Part shown: positions 11,795 through 22,603 of the stretch, in pieces
Position numbering within the stretch: the stretch's first letter is position 1
Layout of the letters: each line of letters begins with the position of its first letter
Assembly: GCA_011799875.1 (NCBI GenBank)
Contig: CM022297.1
Span: forward strand, 533,915,479-533,979,478
Reading direction: 5' to 3'
Length of the DNA stretch: 64,000 nt
From: Thinopyrum elongatum
Lineage: Eukaryota; Streptophyta; Magnoliopsida; Poales; Poaceae
Translations under genes and position numbers: made by a program
Notes under the pieces: generated by a model
The model's database searches: none
Seen by the model: the letters and a program-made list of their open reading frames with translations, nothing else
What the model was told of the DNA's origin: nothing

Positions 11795-13050
11795 ATGGCT
11801 CGCGTTTCCACCTTCCCTATTAAAATTGAATAGCTGTTAAATATCTGGTTAAAACTTTACGGTTGGTAACGTAATGTGAGGATTATCCTCAAGAGTGCCA
11901 AGAAGGATTTTGTCCTATCGCATTCTTTGGTATTCTCTCGCTTATGCTATGGATCATGTGACTCTCGTCCTTCGATCCAAAAGCTAGAATTCCGTTTCAG
12001 TCAAGTGCAATATGTTTGTTTCCATGAGACCCGAACTTCGAAAGTTTGGATAGTTATGTGATATTCATGGAATCTGAAAATCATTTTCAGAGACAGACAA
12101 AGGCTAAAAGATATGAGATATCCAAAGCAATGTTTGTTTGCAAACTATTAGTAAAAGAAGTTTACTATGCATTAGACTGATAAGAGAGGGATCCAGAAGA
12201 ACGCCTATCATATGATAAAAGGTGAATAAAACAACAACTTAAGAGAAAGGAAGTGTCCGAAGGGTGTTAGTGAAACTTTCACGCCTAGGAAGTCCGAGGC
12301 TAACGCCACTCTTAAGTTGGGTGCTTCTTCTGAGAGTAGGAGAAATACTAAAAGTTAAAACTGTTAGAAGTATAAAGGCAATAAAGAAGAAGACTGGAAT
12401 ATCCAGCTCATGTATGCATGTCATACAAAGTTTTTGATGTATAGAAGGCTGGTCAAAGATATAGTTCTTGGGAATTATGGTTAAACATGTTAATCACTAA
12501 TTCTTGGGTATTGTGAGACAATCACAAAGATACCCGCTCGATTGCATTCTGTTGCAACTCGATGTAAGAACTACTATGGCTTGAAAGACTAGCCAGGAAT
12601 GAGGTTGAGATACACAAATGGGACATAGTAAATGTTACTATACCTTCCATCGGTGTATTACCTATGTATTTACTTTCATAATTCATTTTAGAGTTTCACA
12701 CTCTAGCCCTTTCCATAAGGTATCTTGCAAGAAGGTTGTTCATAAGAGAACTTTTTATGTTCGGTGTTATGAATAACATAAGGGCCATACTTTCATTATG
12801 AATGAGATGTATGTTATGAATATTGATAATAATATATTACCTCTGGATTTACATTCATAATTCATTTTAGAGTTTTACACTCTAGCCCCTTGCACAATGT
12901 TGTTGCAAAAAGGTTGTTCATAAAAGGAACAATTGTTGTTCAGTATTATGAATAACATGAAGGGCCATGCTTCCATCCTCGATGGGACGTATGTTATGAA
13001 TATTGATGGTAATATGATACATCCATAACACTGACGCTAAATATCATAAA
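11795..13050 (+). pseudogene. Copia gag remnant
   Basis: Starts at ATGGCTCGCGTTTCC and soon meets stops. A recognisable stretch near 11877-11925 encodes R-I-I-L-K-S-A-K-K-D-F-V-L, matching Copia gag and comparable with the intact start at 154-1. Downstream sequence contains two diverged copies of an AT-rich passage (about 12640-12840 and 12830-13020) with the phrase TTCATTTTAGAGTTT. No reading frame of useful length survives. Confidence 0.55.
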
Positions 13051-13059
13051 GACTAAAAG

Positions 13060-15418
13060 AATACCACACAAGTGTGGCACTGCATTTGGTCACATTGGAG
13101 AAACCCGCATGGATAAAATCCATTATGATGGATTTTTGAAGTCATTTGATTTTGAATCATCTGACACTTGCAACTTTCCTCCGAAAAGTGAAGTGACTGA
13201 AATACCGTTCACAGGCCATAAGGAACGGACAACAAACTTATTGGTGATCATACATTTGATGTGTGTAGTTCGATAAATGTTGTTAGTAGTGGATTTATCT
13301 ATCTTCAGAAATGACTCAAGTAGATATGTGGATATTTACTTGATGAGACGTAAGTCTGGATCTTTTGAATTCATTCGAAAGGTTTTCAAAAAGGAAGTAG
13401 AAGTTATTGTAACTAGAAAATTATGTTTCTACAATTCGATTGCAGAAAGGAATATTTGAGTTACAAGTTTAGCGAATGTCTGATGAGTTGTGAAAGTAGT
13501 TTCATAACTTGCACCTCCCGGAACACCACTGCAAGTGGAAAGTCCGTGAAAATGTAATCGAACCATTTATGACATGGTAAGATCAAAGATGACATAAATA
13601 AATTTGCCATTATCCCTTTTAAAGAGTGATGCTTTAGAGACTGCGGCTTTTACACTGAAAAGAGCTCCATCGGGTCTGTTGAAATGACACCATGGTATGG
13701 TACGCCCAACCATGTTATATCTTTTCTTAAACATTTGGAATATGGGGCTTGTGTAAAAGGTTACAAACCTATTCCAAATCAGACAAGTGCTACTTTGTAG
13801 GTTATCCCAAGTCATTGGGTATTCCTCCCTCACTATACCGAGGCAAATAGGTTTGCCACAAAGAACGGTATGCTTTTTGAAGAAAATGGTTCTTTCAAAA
13901 AGGTGAGTGGGAGAATAATGCAACTCGACGAGATAACCAGTATCTCCGTCATCAGGTCAAAGGAAAGAGACCTTGGAAGTAATTCCAGAGTTTCCTACTA
14001 TGACTGATACGGAAGTCTCTACAATAAAATGTATGGACTTCGGTCGAACTTGCAGCTGAACCACGAAGGCAAGGCTCGTGCAAACCTCTCAGGTGCGCAA
14101 ACGAGATATTGTTGTTAGACAACAGTATACCTACGATACACAAGGAAGCGTTGATGGGCCCTGACTCCGGAATTGGCTGAATGCCAATACAACCCGAGTT
14201 AGTTTCCATATAAATGTTTCAAGATTAAAACCTTGATACACCTTTCGAAAGACTTAGAGTCTAACGAATATTTATGGAACTTAAAACTGATACGGATAAA
14301 AATGTTTTATCCATAAAGCTTGACTTGTTGAAATAACAAGTTCAAGGAGTTGACTGCGATGAGGTTGTTTCACCGTAGCAATGCTTAAAGTCGGTTCGGG
14401 TTGAACTAGTAATTGATACATATTTCAATCATGAGATATGAAACATGGATGACAAAAAGATTTACATCTGATGGAAATGAAACCAAGGACTTGCATGTGC
14501 TACAGTCCAAGGTATTTTGTCAGTCCAAAGGATGCTAGTAACTATGCAAACTTCAGAGTTCCAGCAATGGACAGAAGAGAGCAAAATGGAGTTGGAATCT
14601 TCGTGTTTTGATGGATTGGTCAAAAGGGTTTTGACTTCATCAATGGGTCACGAAGATGCTTGTAATTCAAGAAAGTAAGTGGGAGCATAATAAAATTTCT
14701 AAAAAACGTTGTGTGCTTGACACATTGTTAATTGGAAATAAATTTCTTGACACGAATTAGGACTTCATTTGAAAATAGTTTTTCGGTGAAGTTCTTGGGC
14801 TAAATGGCCTCAATATTAGGCATAATGATCTATGGAGATAGATTTTCCTAATAAGGCTAAGCAATGAATACATATTGACAAGATGCTAAAACTTTTTAGC
14901 ATTTAAAACGCCAAGGAGTGATTCTTGCCGAAGTCACATGGAAAGAGTTTTTGCAAGACTCGGTGTCCCAAAAACACTGATGAGCAAAATACATGATGGA
15001 GATTCCACACACCTTCATGTTTGGATTAATCATGTATTCCATGGTATGTAAAAACAACCAGATATGTCCAATACTCCAAAGTTGTTGCGAGTATAGATAC
15101 CAAAGTGATCAAAAGTAGTGATCATGGGACAACAGTGAAAAAGGGTCATTGAGTACTATAGTAGCACTGATGACATGTTTTCTCGCAAGCGGAGATCATG
15201 AAGAGTTTGTTGTAAAAGGTTACATCGATACAGTCTTTATCCATGCTCCAAGCGATTTTCGATTAAAGTTAAGGGTTTTGTGCAATACACAATATGGTGG
15301 CACGGTAGTTGGAAATTATTCCAAACAAGATACTGAGGCGAATTCTATAACAAAGGCTAAGTATGTTGACGCTTTAGAAGCGACAAAGAAGTTGTTGAAT
15401 CATATAGTTCATTCATGA
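13060..15418 (+). pseudogene. Copia pol remnant (integrase, reverse transcriptase, RNase H)
   Basis: Reading along the plus strand there is a GAG-pre-integrase stretch near 13070-13110 (tracing L-W-H-C-...-G-H-I-G-E-T), then an integrase core at 13277-13459 (N-D-S-S-R-Y-V-D-I-Y) and the integrase end near 13640-13800 (E-T-A-A-F-T-L). Reverse-transcriptase debris lies around 14500-14760. The RNase H part is at 15149-15418, with T-E-A-N-S-I-T-K-A-K-Y-V followed by E-A-T-K-K. Frameshifts and stops separate all blocks. In the living family these proteins copy element RNA and insert the DNA; this copy cannot. It resembles the minus-strand element at 61440-64000. Confidence 0.75.
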
Positions 15419-15725
15419 ACTTAGTATGGTTCCAAGAAGGCTTGGTCAATGGGACACTATTGCAGATAGTTGCTCCATAGCTCAGTCTGAGGAATCAGGT
15501 TTCGACCAATGATTCACACATATACAAAGCAAGGTGTACACAAAATATGAATTTTGTGAAAGCGTGAAAACGCGAGGATATGCAAAGATACACACGGATC
15601 TGAAGTCGTCAGATCCGTTGGACATCAGGCTATACAACATGCGAAGCATATTTTACACCAATGTGCCATAGGTGTAAAGTGCATTAACATTAACTAGATT
15701 ATTGACTCTAGTGCAAGTGGGAGTC

Positions 15726-17843
15726 TGTAGGAGATATGCCCTAGAGGCAATAATAAATGTTATTATTTATCTCCTTGCTCATAATTATGTTTATGTTCCA
15801 TGCTATAACTGCTGTGGTTCCCGAGCCCGTATATCCATAAAGGCTCTGGGGAAAACCCATGTGCACGTGTGGAATAATAAACGGTAAAAAGTATTCCTAG
15901 TCATGCCTCTAAGACTAGCTCAAGTGTTGCATGATGATTATGTTTTCCCAATCATGGGCATGTCTATGCCAGCAGCTTTGAGGGCACAATGTTAGAAGAA
16001 CATTTGTGTTGAATCGACCCGATTGATGTTATGCTAAGAGATTCATTCGTCACAAGTTAATGGTTGATAACACAGAGATGGTTAACGTTTGCATGATTCC
16101 TCAGACCATGAGAGTATCGAGTTTCTTCATGCTTGATTCATGAACTTTGGGGTTTGTTAAACGTCATCCGTAACTGGATGGCTATTACGGCGGCTTACGG
16201 GTTCATGGGAAAGTATGTTAAGTAACTTGATAGCTCAAGATTGGGATTTGCTCCTCCGACGATGGAGAGATATCTCTGGGCCCTCTCGGTGTTAAGGTAT
16301 CCATCATCGTCTGGCCAGACACTTTGTGATTTGATCACGGGGATGCCGGAACACGGTAACGAGAAAAGAGAACAATACCGGTAACGAGGTAACTAGCATA
16401 GTGGACAAGTTGTTGATCCATGGGAATGCCAACATGTCTTGCCTCGGGTATTTGTAACATATCGCGAAGCAACAGGAATAGCACACGGCAACTGGAGGTT
16501 CACTCGAATATTCATTCGTGTGGGTATAGGGGTCAATATGGGTGTCCACGGCTCCGATGTTGATCATTGATCGGAAGGGGTTCCATGTCATGGCTATACT
16601 TCACCGAACCTATAGGGTCACACGCTTAAGGGTCATCTATCTGCTGAATACTAGACAGGGAGTCTGAGAGAAAATCACCGAAAAAGTTTCGGACACCGAA
16701 AAGTTTCGGACAGCGAAAAAGTTCCGCAGAGAGAGGTCATCGGATGAGTTCCGGTGAAACTGAAAAGTTGTTTCAGGGGATACCATTAAGTCAAAATGGT
16801 TTCGGCACATGCCTGATAATTCTTGGAGGATGCCAGAATCATTCTGGAAACTTCTGGAAGAAAAAACCGGAAATGTTCCGGGGCTGCAATCACTAAACTG
16901 GAATTGTTCCAAAACGCGTTGAAAATTATTTTAGTGGGTACTGGAAATGTTCTAAGCCCACATAAATATTTTCAGTTCGAACGGACGCTGAAAAATGTCG
17001 TCGTGAATAGTGAAAGTGCTTTTTGGAATTTTTTGGAAAGCCACCTTTTAGGGCTTTTTGCTAAAGGCTTCTAGAAGGTGATGTGGATGGATGAGAGCCT
17101 CCTTGGGGGGGGACCCCTAGTGGGTGGCCGGCCACATGTGGAGCTCCACATGTCCTTTGGTTTCTCTCTTATGCCCTTGGAAAGAGTTTCCTTCATGGGT
17201 ATTTTGGTATTTCTTGAATGCTCATCCTACCCCTTGATTTTCCTATATAAGGAGGAGAGGGGGCTGCTCAATCCTTCATCCCTTCTCACATACAAGTGCC
17301 ATTGCAATGATCTGGCTTCTCTCTCCCTCCCACGAAAAGAGTTTCGTAGAGCCGAAAGGCTGTCTGGGTTCCGGTGGGAACTAGTTCTGGACGGCGAAGC
17401 CCTGCCGGATAGATGACACCGTATGTGTGCAACTCTGTAGAGAGGTCATAGTTTCGATCTTAGTGCCCGAGGGGCTGTTCGTGAGTGCCTCCCGAAGGGC
17501 TGTCCAAGTGACGGTCCTAGTTCTGTGAGTCCTCCCGAAGGGCTGTCCAAGTGACCGTTCGAGTTTCGAAGGTCCTCCCGAAGGGCTGTCCGCGACACCG
17601 TCCAGGGGACTGTTTGACCGCCTCCCGGAGGGCTGTCCAAAGAGAAGACGAGGGTATACATCCTTGCGGTTGGGAGGTTGTAAATCCTAGCTGCGGGGAT
17701 CTGCACCACCGATCGTCATCGACTCTTCTTCCGCTGCGCTACGAGTCGGTAACGAAAATGATCAAACCTTGTATGCAGTCTCCATAGTGGTCCTGGGCTG
17801 GTGCGTAGGTCGGAATTTTTTTTTTCTGCTGCGTTACCCTACA
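15726..17843 (+). repeat. 3' LTR of the decayed Copia element
   Basis: 2118 bp, TG...CA, TATA box TATATAA at 17244-17250, preceded by a polypurine tract and followed by TSD CACCA. Carries the same tandem array as the 5' LTR at 17466-17642. Confidence 0.9.
17466..17642 (+). repeat. Imperfect tandem repeat in the 3' LTR
   Basis: Second copy of the CTCCCGAAGGGCTGTCCAAG array described at 10027-10204. Confidence 0.8.
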
Positions 17844-17966
17844 CACCAGGGTGCACCGCTCCCAGCCCTCGCCGCATGGAGCCGACATGCGCCAGATCTG
17901 CGGCCATAGCGTGCCGGCGCGAACCACCACCAGTCGCACCGCCCACGGGATTGAAGCACGAGATCA

Positions 17967-19213
17967 TTTTTTTTAAGAAAAGGAGGTTAAATTCCCCGGC
18001 CTCAGCATCAAGTGATGCATACAGCCATCTTTATTAATTATTCAACAAAGGTCTGACAAGAACATACATCAAGCCACCCGAAGTCACCACTCACACCTAC
18101 AAACTCGATAATGCGGACTGCTCTCACTCCCCATATCTAAAACCGGTGTCGTCGCCGATCCATCCATATAACGTATCGAAACCAACAACTCGTGTAGCAG
18201 ACCTAAAGAGTATACCACATGCACACGTTTTAGAAGCCGCCATCATCATCGGACCGCTGACCCATCTTCTGGAGAGAGATCCGCATCATCCTTGCCAGTC
18301 CGGCCATCCGTCGACGCCACCACGGCGCCCAACGGTGCCACCGTCCTGCGCTCGTCCATCTAGACGTGAAGACTCTGGAAGATCTGTCGTGCGTAGCACC
18401 TGCCAACTAGGCATGATACAGCGTAGCACCTGTCGGTCAGGCAAGACTTGACATCTCCACCGAAGCTCCGTGCAAGACAAAGCCGTTGCACCTCCTGCCT
18501 CTGTCTTCCAATCCTGCTCCACAAACGATGGTCCCAAGAGGGAAACGACATTGCAGTACTGCCATCGTCCGATCTGGAAGACCAGATCCTAGGGTTTCCT
18601 CTCGGAGCAGCACGACTGGTTCGACAGTAGTTACCCGACGATGCCTTCATCAAGGTAACAGCGCAGAATGCTGCCATCGGCTCGGTTTTCACCGGCAACT
18701 ATGTCTCCCCGACTCGCAACCCAGACTAGATGACGGATCTCGAGATTCGATCACCCAGCCTCAGCCCGACTACCTCCGACGGAGGAGATGGCCACCACCG
18801 CCAGAATCCTCGTGATGCGTGGCAGACCCGTAGTGCCTCCAGAAGCCATCGCCGAGGCCGACGAGAGGCAGCAGAAGAGGACGTAATAGCAGCAGCCCTA
18901 GATCGAGCCCGCCTGCCATGCCACCGCCTCCTACCAATCCCGCCGTTTGCAGCAGAGCCCCTCGACGCGTCCCGGCCGCCACTGCCCGCATCCACGTCGC
19001 AAAGAGGCGAAGATCTTGTCGCCACCGCCGACTCAGATCCACGAACGCCAGAGGAGTTTCGCTGCCGCCGCGCCACAGGGCTGACGCCCGACGACGTTGT
19101 CGGCGGCGGTCGAGGGAGGGGAATGCGTAGTGGTCGGGGGGAGGATGGGTGGTGGCCGCCCGGTGCGGCCTGGCGGTGGCCGCACGGGGTCGGGACCTGG
19201 AATAGTGCCCCCT
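17967..19213 (-). mobile_element. LINE-like retroposon, non-coding, 11-bp TSD
   Basis: 1247 bp bounded by an exact 11-bp direct repeat, GCACGAGATCA (17956-17966 and 19214-19224). A T-run directly after the left repeat gives a poly(A) tail on the minus strand, so the element lies on the minus strand. Such long TSDs with a tail are typical of target-primed (LINE-machinery) insertion. The body is GC-rich with short Arg/Pro/Ala-rich ORFs but no reverse transcriptase, so it is either an internally deleted LINE or a non-autonomous derivative. The same insertion with the same TSD is present in segment C (52551-55562), so it predates the A/C duplication. Confidence 0.75.
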
Positions 19214-19224
19214 GCACGAGATCA

Positions 19225-19838
19225 ATGAAATGATTTTTTTTTAAAGCCTGTCAATGAAATGATACGCAAATCCTTGCATATTCAAGAAACTAGAATAACC
19301 CGAATAGTATATGTACGTATGACTTTGTATTTATCCAAAAAAAAGTATGTCCTTGGTACTTTCCCAAGAACTCGACCGCCGGTAGTGTTTTTCAACGTGA
19401 GAATGCATGTGCAAATTTGCAATTCAACTCCGATCCATGTCGTGCGATTTGTGCTGTCTTTGTTTTAACAAACAATATTATATCCCATGAGTTCCAAATT
19501 TAAAAAGAAATGGTGTTTTTTAAAAGAATGAATGGAAATAATAAGCAGTTAAAAAAGATTTCAAGACAATTCCAGTTTAAAAAAAGGAAAAAGAGATATC
19601 TTATCCACCTCAACGTGTGTAGGATGCAAATGGTCTCGTTTGAACCTCCAGCTCTATCTGCATAGAGAGGACGTCGTACCCGGACGTAGTGTTTTTCGTA
19701 GACGTAGGCTCGTAGCAGGAAACTGAAGGAAACTACAACCCAAACAGACCTCAATCTAGTTGGATAAAATTTTCAAATGGTTATGAAACTATTCAAACTT
19801 GTCTATCTCTAACGTGCCCTACCGGCCGGCCGGAGCAG
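19225..19838 (+). promoter_or_regulatory. Upstream region of lipid-transfer-like gene A
   Basis: About 0.6 kb of AT-rich sequence shared with 55574-56213 upstream of gene C, with small indels. Apart from the core promoter no specific motif can be assigned by eye. It is absent from the truncated copy B. Confidence 0.5.
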
Positions 19839-19846
19839 TATAAATA
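19839..19846 (+). promoter_or_regulatory. TATA box of gene A
   Basis: TATAAATA lies 78 bases before the ATG at 19924, after a GGCCGGCCGGAGC stretch. The same arrangement precedes gene C. Transcription would start near 19870. Confidence 0.7.
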
Positions 19847-19923
19847 GTTGGGCAAACACACGACTGCCATCCACCGATCCACGCATCATCCTCTCCAACC
19901 CGTCCCTTCCCCTCACGTAGAAG

Positions 19924-20717
19924 ATGGCGCTCTCCAAGTCCATCATGACCGTGCTCTTCGCCCTGCTGGCCATCGCGGCGACGCTGCAGCCGTCCGACGC
20001 AAGGCTCCAGCCCGCCGCCGCCGCAATCCAAGAAGAAGCCAAAGCCACCACCACGGCCGATGGAGGCTCGCCATCCCTTCCCAGCCTGCCGCTGCCTCAG
20101 ATCCCCGGCATGCCTAGCCTACCACCGATCTTCCGCTCCCTTTTCCCGCCACTGCCCCAGATCCCGGGCCTGCCGCCGCTGTTCGGGCCGCTCCCTGGTG
20201 GTGCACCGGGCGCCCCTCCATCCCATGCACTGCCTAGCCTCCCACATCTCCCACTTCCCACCGGCTCGCCAAGCCCACCGCCGCCGAAGGAGTGCTTGAC
20301 ACCGCTGACAGCCATGATACCGTGCATGGACTACCTCACCAACATCACGGTCTTCTCGCCACCGGACGCGTGCTGCAACGGCCTCAAGTCGGTCGTCAAC
20401 ACTGCGCCGATATGCCTCTGCCACGGCATGAACAACAACGGCGGCATGAGCAAGCTCTTCCCCAAGCCCATAGATCCGATCCGCATGATCATCCTCCCGG
20501 TTAGGTGTGGCGCCATGATACCCATCCAGACTATTTTCTCCTGCGGCAGTAAGTTACTAACCTTGTTCTGTATGTTTTCCTTCATATGTGCTGCTTCTTT
20601 GAAGGAGATCAATTAACTTGCATTGGTGATGATTTCACAGCCCAACCATTGCCACCGTTGACGCCTCCTGCCATGACTCCGGCGCCTCACGCTGCTTCCC
20701 CCGCGCCATCACCATAG
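19924..20717 (+). CDS. Proline-rich eight-cysteine lipid-transfer-like protein, copy A (two exons)
   Basis: Exon 1 is 19924-20548, the intron 20549-20640 (GTAAGT...CAG) and exon 2 20641-20717, giving 233 residues. Residues 1-25 look like a signal peptide (hydrophobic core 10-20, cleavage after about S-D-A). Residues 26-121 are Pro/Leu/Ala-rich with PLPQIPG twice (near 57 and 77). Residues 124-207 hold the eight-cysteine motif of the lipid-transfer / 2S-albumin superfamily: C124, C134, C150-C151, C164-x-C166, C195, C207 (C-x9-C-x15-CC-x12-CxC-x28-C-x11-C). Exon 2 adds a Pro/Ala/Ser tail without a hydrophobic GPI signal. It is likely secreted to the cell wall with four disulphides; a lipid-binding role is inferred from the fold only. 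The start is supported by the TATA box and by copy C. A and C differ at 20 of 233 residues by eye. Confidence 0.88.
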
Positions 20718-21483
20718 GAGCAAAAGGGTGCAGAGATTGCCGATGCTTTCATCAGACTATATATCGTTTAAGTTGGTTTTATTTAGGTAGTATCAGAGAA
20801 TGATATCAGCTAGCGTTTAGGGGTTTAGGATGTTTCTCATATGTAGCTCCCAGTGCCATTTAGTTACCATATATAAGTATAAAGTCATGTAAGATCTCCC
20901 TCACATGATGAAATCGTTGTCAATGGATAATATTATACTAGATCGATGCATGCTTGGTGATTCATGCCGTTATTGCTGTAGTGTTTACTTCTGTGATGCC
21001 CAGAATTGACGCTGTGTCGATTTGATCTATATATGCGTGCGCGCGTGCTGACTTCATTGGTAGTTGGTGCATGAAAGCCTTGTAGATGTATGACTCAACT
21101 TTTGCTACCTCTGTTATCCTGGCAGCTCGATAAAATTTGTCGCTATCAGGTTCCCTAAGTGCTATGATAATCATGAATGCCACCAGCTAGACACAGAACA
21201 AATTTTTTGTAAGAGTTTTTGGAGATCAGACGCACACATTCCTACCATGTGTCTCTCCTCTCAGCTAAATTCCCTATACCCCAGAATTCCCTATAACTTA
21301 GTTCTACAAGCTTGATCATGAGAGCAGAGGGATCGAAAGCAGAGAAGACCAGGAAAGAACAGAGGGACCCCAAGCAGAGCAAGACAGGGAAAGGAAAAAA
21401 CGAGAGGGGTAAAGACAGTAAGGCAGACAGCCACCCTCCCTGGCCCTGGGCCACGGCCTTCTTGCTCAACCCCAAGTGCCACT
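20718..21483 (+). other. 3' flank of gene A
   Basis: 3' UTR and flank, conserved with 57093-58414 (C) and 48519-49226 (B) apart from insertions. Contains AT-rich stretches suitable for polyadenylation but no obvious single signal. No gene seen. Confidence 0.5.
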
Positions 21484-21723
21484 TTGTCATCGGCATCAAG
21501 GGTTTACCCTCATTTTGGAAAAGAAAAGGAGGAACTAGAACGGGAAGACGAACATCATCGACTGACCCCAGAGGATGAAGTTTACTTAATTTTCTTTGAG
21601 TCGGATAGTGCGACAGAAGAGCACATTCAGATAGAGGATATGTATGTAATGCTTTGTGCTACTATTGTGCTTCCTAGCAGTTGTTGCACAATCAGTGTCA
21701 GTTATGGACTCATGTTACGGTGA
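21484..21723 (+). CDS. Conserved short acidic ORF, copy A (unrecognised, possibly an exon)
   Basis: Open frame containing V-Y-P-H-F-G-K-E-K-E-E-L followed by a charged stretch rich in Glu and Asp, then DEVYLIFFES and EEHIQIEDMY. The same frame is kept in copy C (58415-58702) with mainly conservative changes (K/R, D/E, H/R), and for about 30 codons in copy B (from 49227) before a frame change. This suggests it was coding in the ancestor, perhaps as one exon of a split gene: an AG precedes GGTTTACC, and a GTAATG donor-like site follows D-M-Y. No family is recognised. It may equally be a gene fragment carried along in the duplication. Confidence 0.35.
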   Translation: MSSASRVYPHFGKEKEELEREDEHHRLTPEDEVYLIFFESDSATEEHIQIEDMYVMLCATIVLPSSCCTISVSYGLMLR

Positions 21724-22176
21724 TTCAGGTGCCAGGACCATGCATAAAAAAGCCCAATTCAAAACGTAACGACATGCTGAATTTCATTGCATATAAGCAA
21801 CAACTGAATAACTTAACTGGTGGTATGATGAAAAAGAAACTTAGCCTATTACAACATCCAATTATTATTTTTTGAACTGGTCACTTCTTGAAGATAAAAA
21901 AAAGGATGAGACGGAAACGAGCAACAATCCGAACGCAGCACTGCTACTTTCATACTTCTGAACGTGCTAGCATTTGTAAGACTAATAAATTTCTTTAAAA
22001 TGAACAGTTTTCGTTGGACAAATGCCAAGAAAACTGCCCTTTGAAAAAATTCGGTTACAAAGAAAAAATACAGTTCCAAACATTTAACCGGTAAAAAGTG
22101 ACATGAAAATTGCTCCCGTTGCAACATCATCCCGAATTGTCGGGTTCCAGACTCATGACATTGTGGTAGAACAAAA

Positions 22177-22603
22177 CTAGTGACCAATTTCAATAATAAA
22201 AGCAGACGTGTGTTTCCAAGCCTCCCAATCCAAATACATCCAAGTGGCAAACATCATAGGCATTCCATATATCATGCAATCGTTCTTTCTTTTGATTCCT
22301 TGCCATTGGCGCCTGCAAGGACAGGAGATTGTACAAAGTTACACATGGATGTATAAAAACCAGAGTGTTCAAATCAATCTGCACATTAGCACACGTACGT
22401 AGTAATTCTTTGAGATAATACCAGAGGGGGTCATCAGGATTAGCATCGACGTGTCCGAAGAGGTTGTGGTTCAGCTCCATGTTATTCGCCGTGTACCTGT
22501 GATATGGATGTCTCTTGTTCCTCTCAGCGAGCAGGTAGAAGAGGTCTTGCTTCTTGGTCTCGATCTCGCAGAAGTGCCGATAGGTCCGGCGCAGGTTCTC
22601 CAC
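22177..22603 (-). CDS. Small two-exon gene, 5' truncated, copy A (unrecognised)
   Basis: Minus strand. Exon 1 ends at 22422, the intron is 22421-22313 (GT...TTGCAG) and the terminal exon 22312-22177 ends in TAG. Splicing completes a Trp codon and keeps the frame open for 45 further codons. Exon 1 encodes a charged segment (RRTYRHFCEIETKKQDLFYL; later NPDDPL). The last exon is hydrophobic and aromatic (M-I-Y-G-M-P-M-M-F-A-T-W, then YLDWEAW), possibly one membrane segment. No ATG precedes the conserved part: an in-frame TAA lies upstream near 22651 and repetitive sequence begins there, so the 5' end is probably lost. 22603 is a GTG used only as a boundary. Only the last exon survives in copies B and C. 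I do not recognise the family. Confidence 0.5.

Larger units (their letters stand above)
8249..17843 (+). mobile_element. Full-length but decayed Copia LTR retrotransposon (TSD CACCA)
   Basis: Two LTRs (8249-10406 and 15726-17843) flank an internal region of 5.3 kb. The TSD CACCA is present at 8244-8248 and 17844-17848. The first LTR is followed by TGGCATCATGAGCC, a mutated tRNA-Met primer site, and the second is preceded by the polypurine tract AAGTGGGAGTC. The internal region has remnants of gag, integrase, reverse transcriptase and RNase H in Copia order, all with many stops. The uninterrupted paralogous site in segment C at about 52425-52440 independently confirms the insertion. Confidence 0.92.
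17844..22320. repeat. Right arm of duplicated segment A
   Basis: Low-copy segment collinear with 52434-59260 (segment C) once the later insertions in C are removed, and with 47935-50324 (segment B) over its downstream half. It carries, in order, a retroposon, a lipid-transfer-like gene, a conserved short ORF and the last exon of a small minus-strand gene. Confidence 0.85.

Noticed and set aside
18726..19233. Overlapping ORFs of 150-167 codons on both strands.
   Set aside because: They lie in the GC-rich body of the retroposon and are Arg/Pro/Ala-rich without homology; the copy in segment C has different limits.
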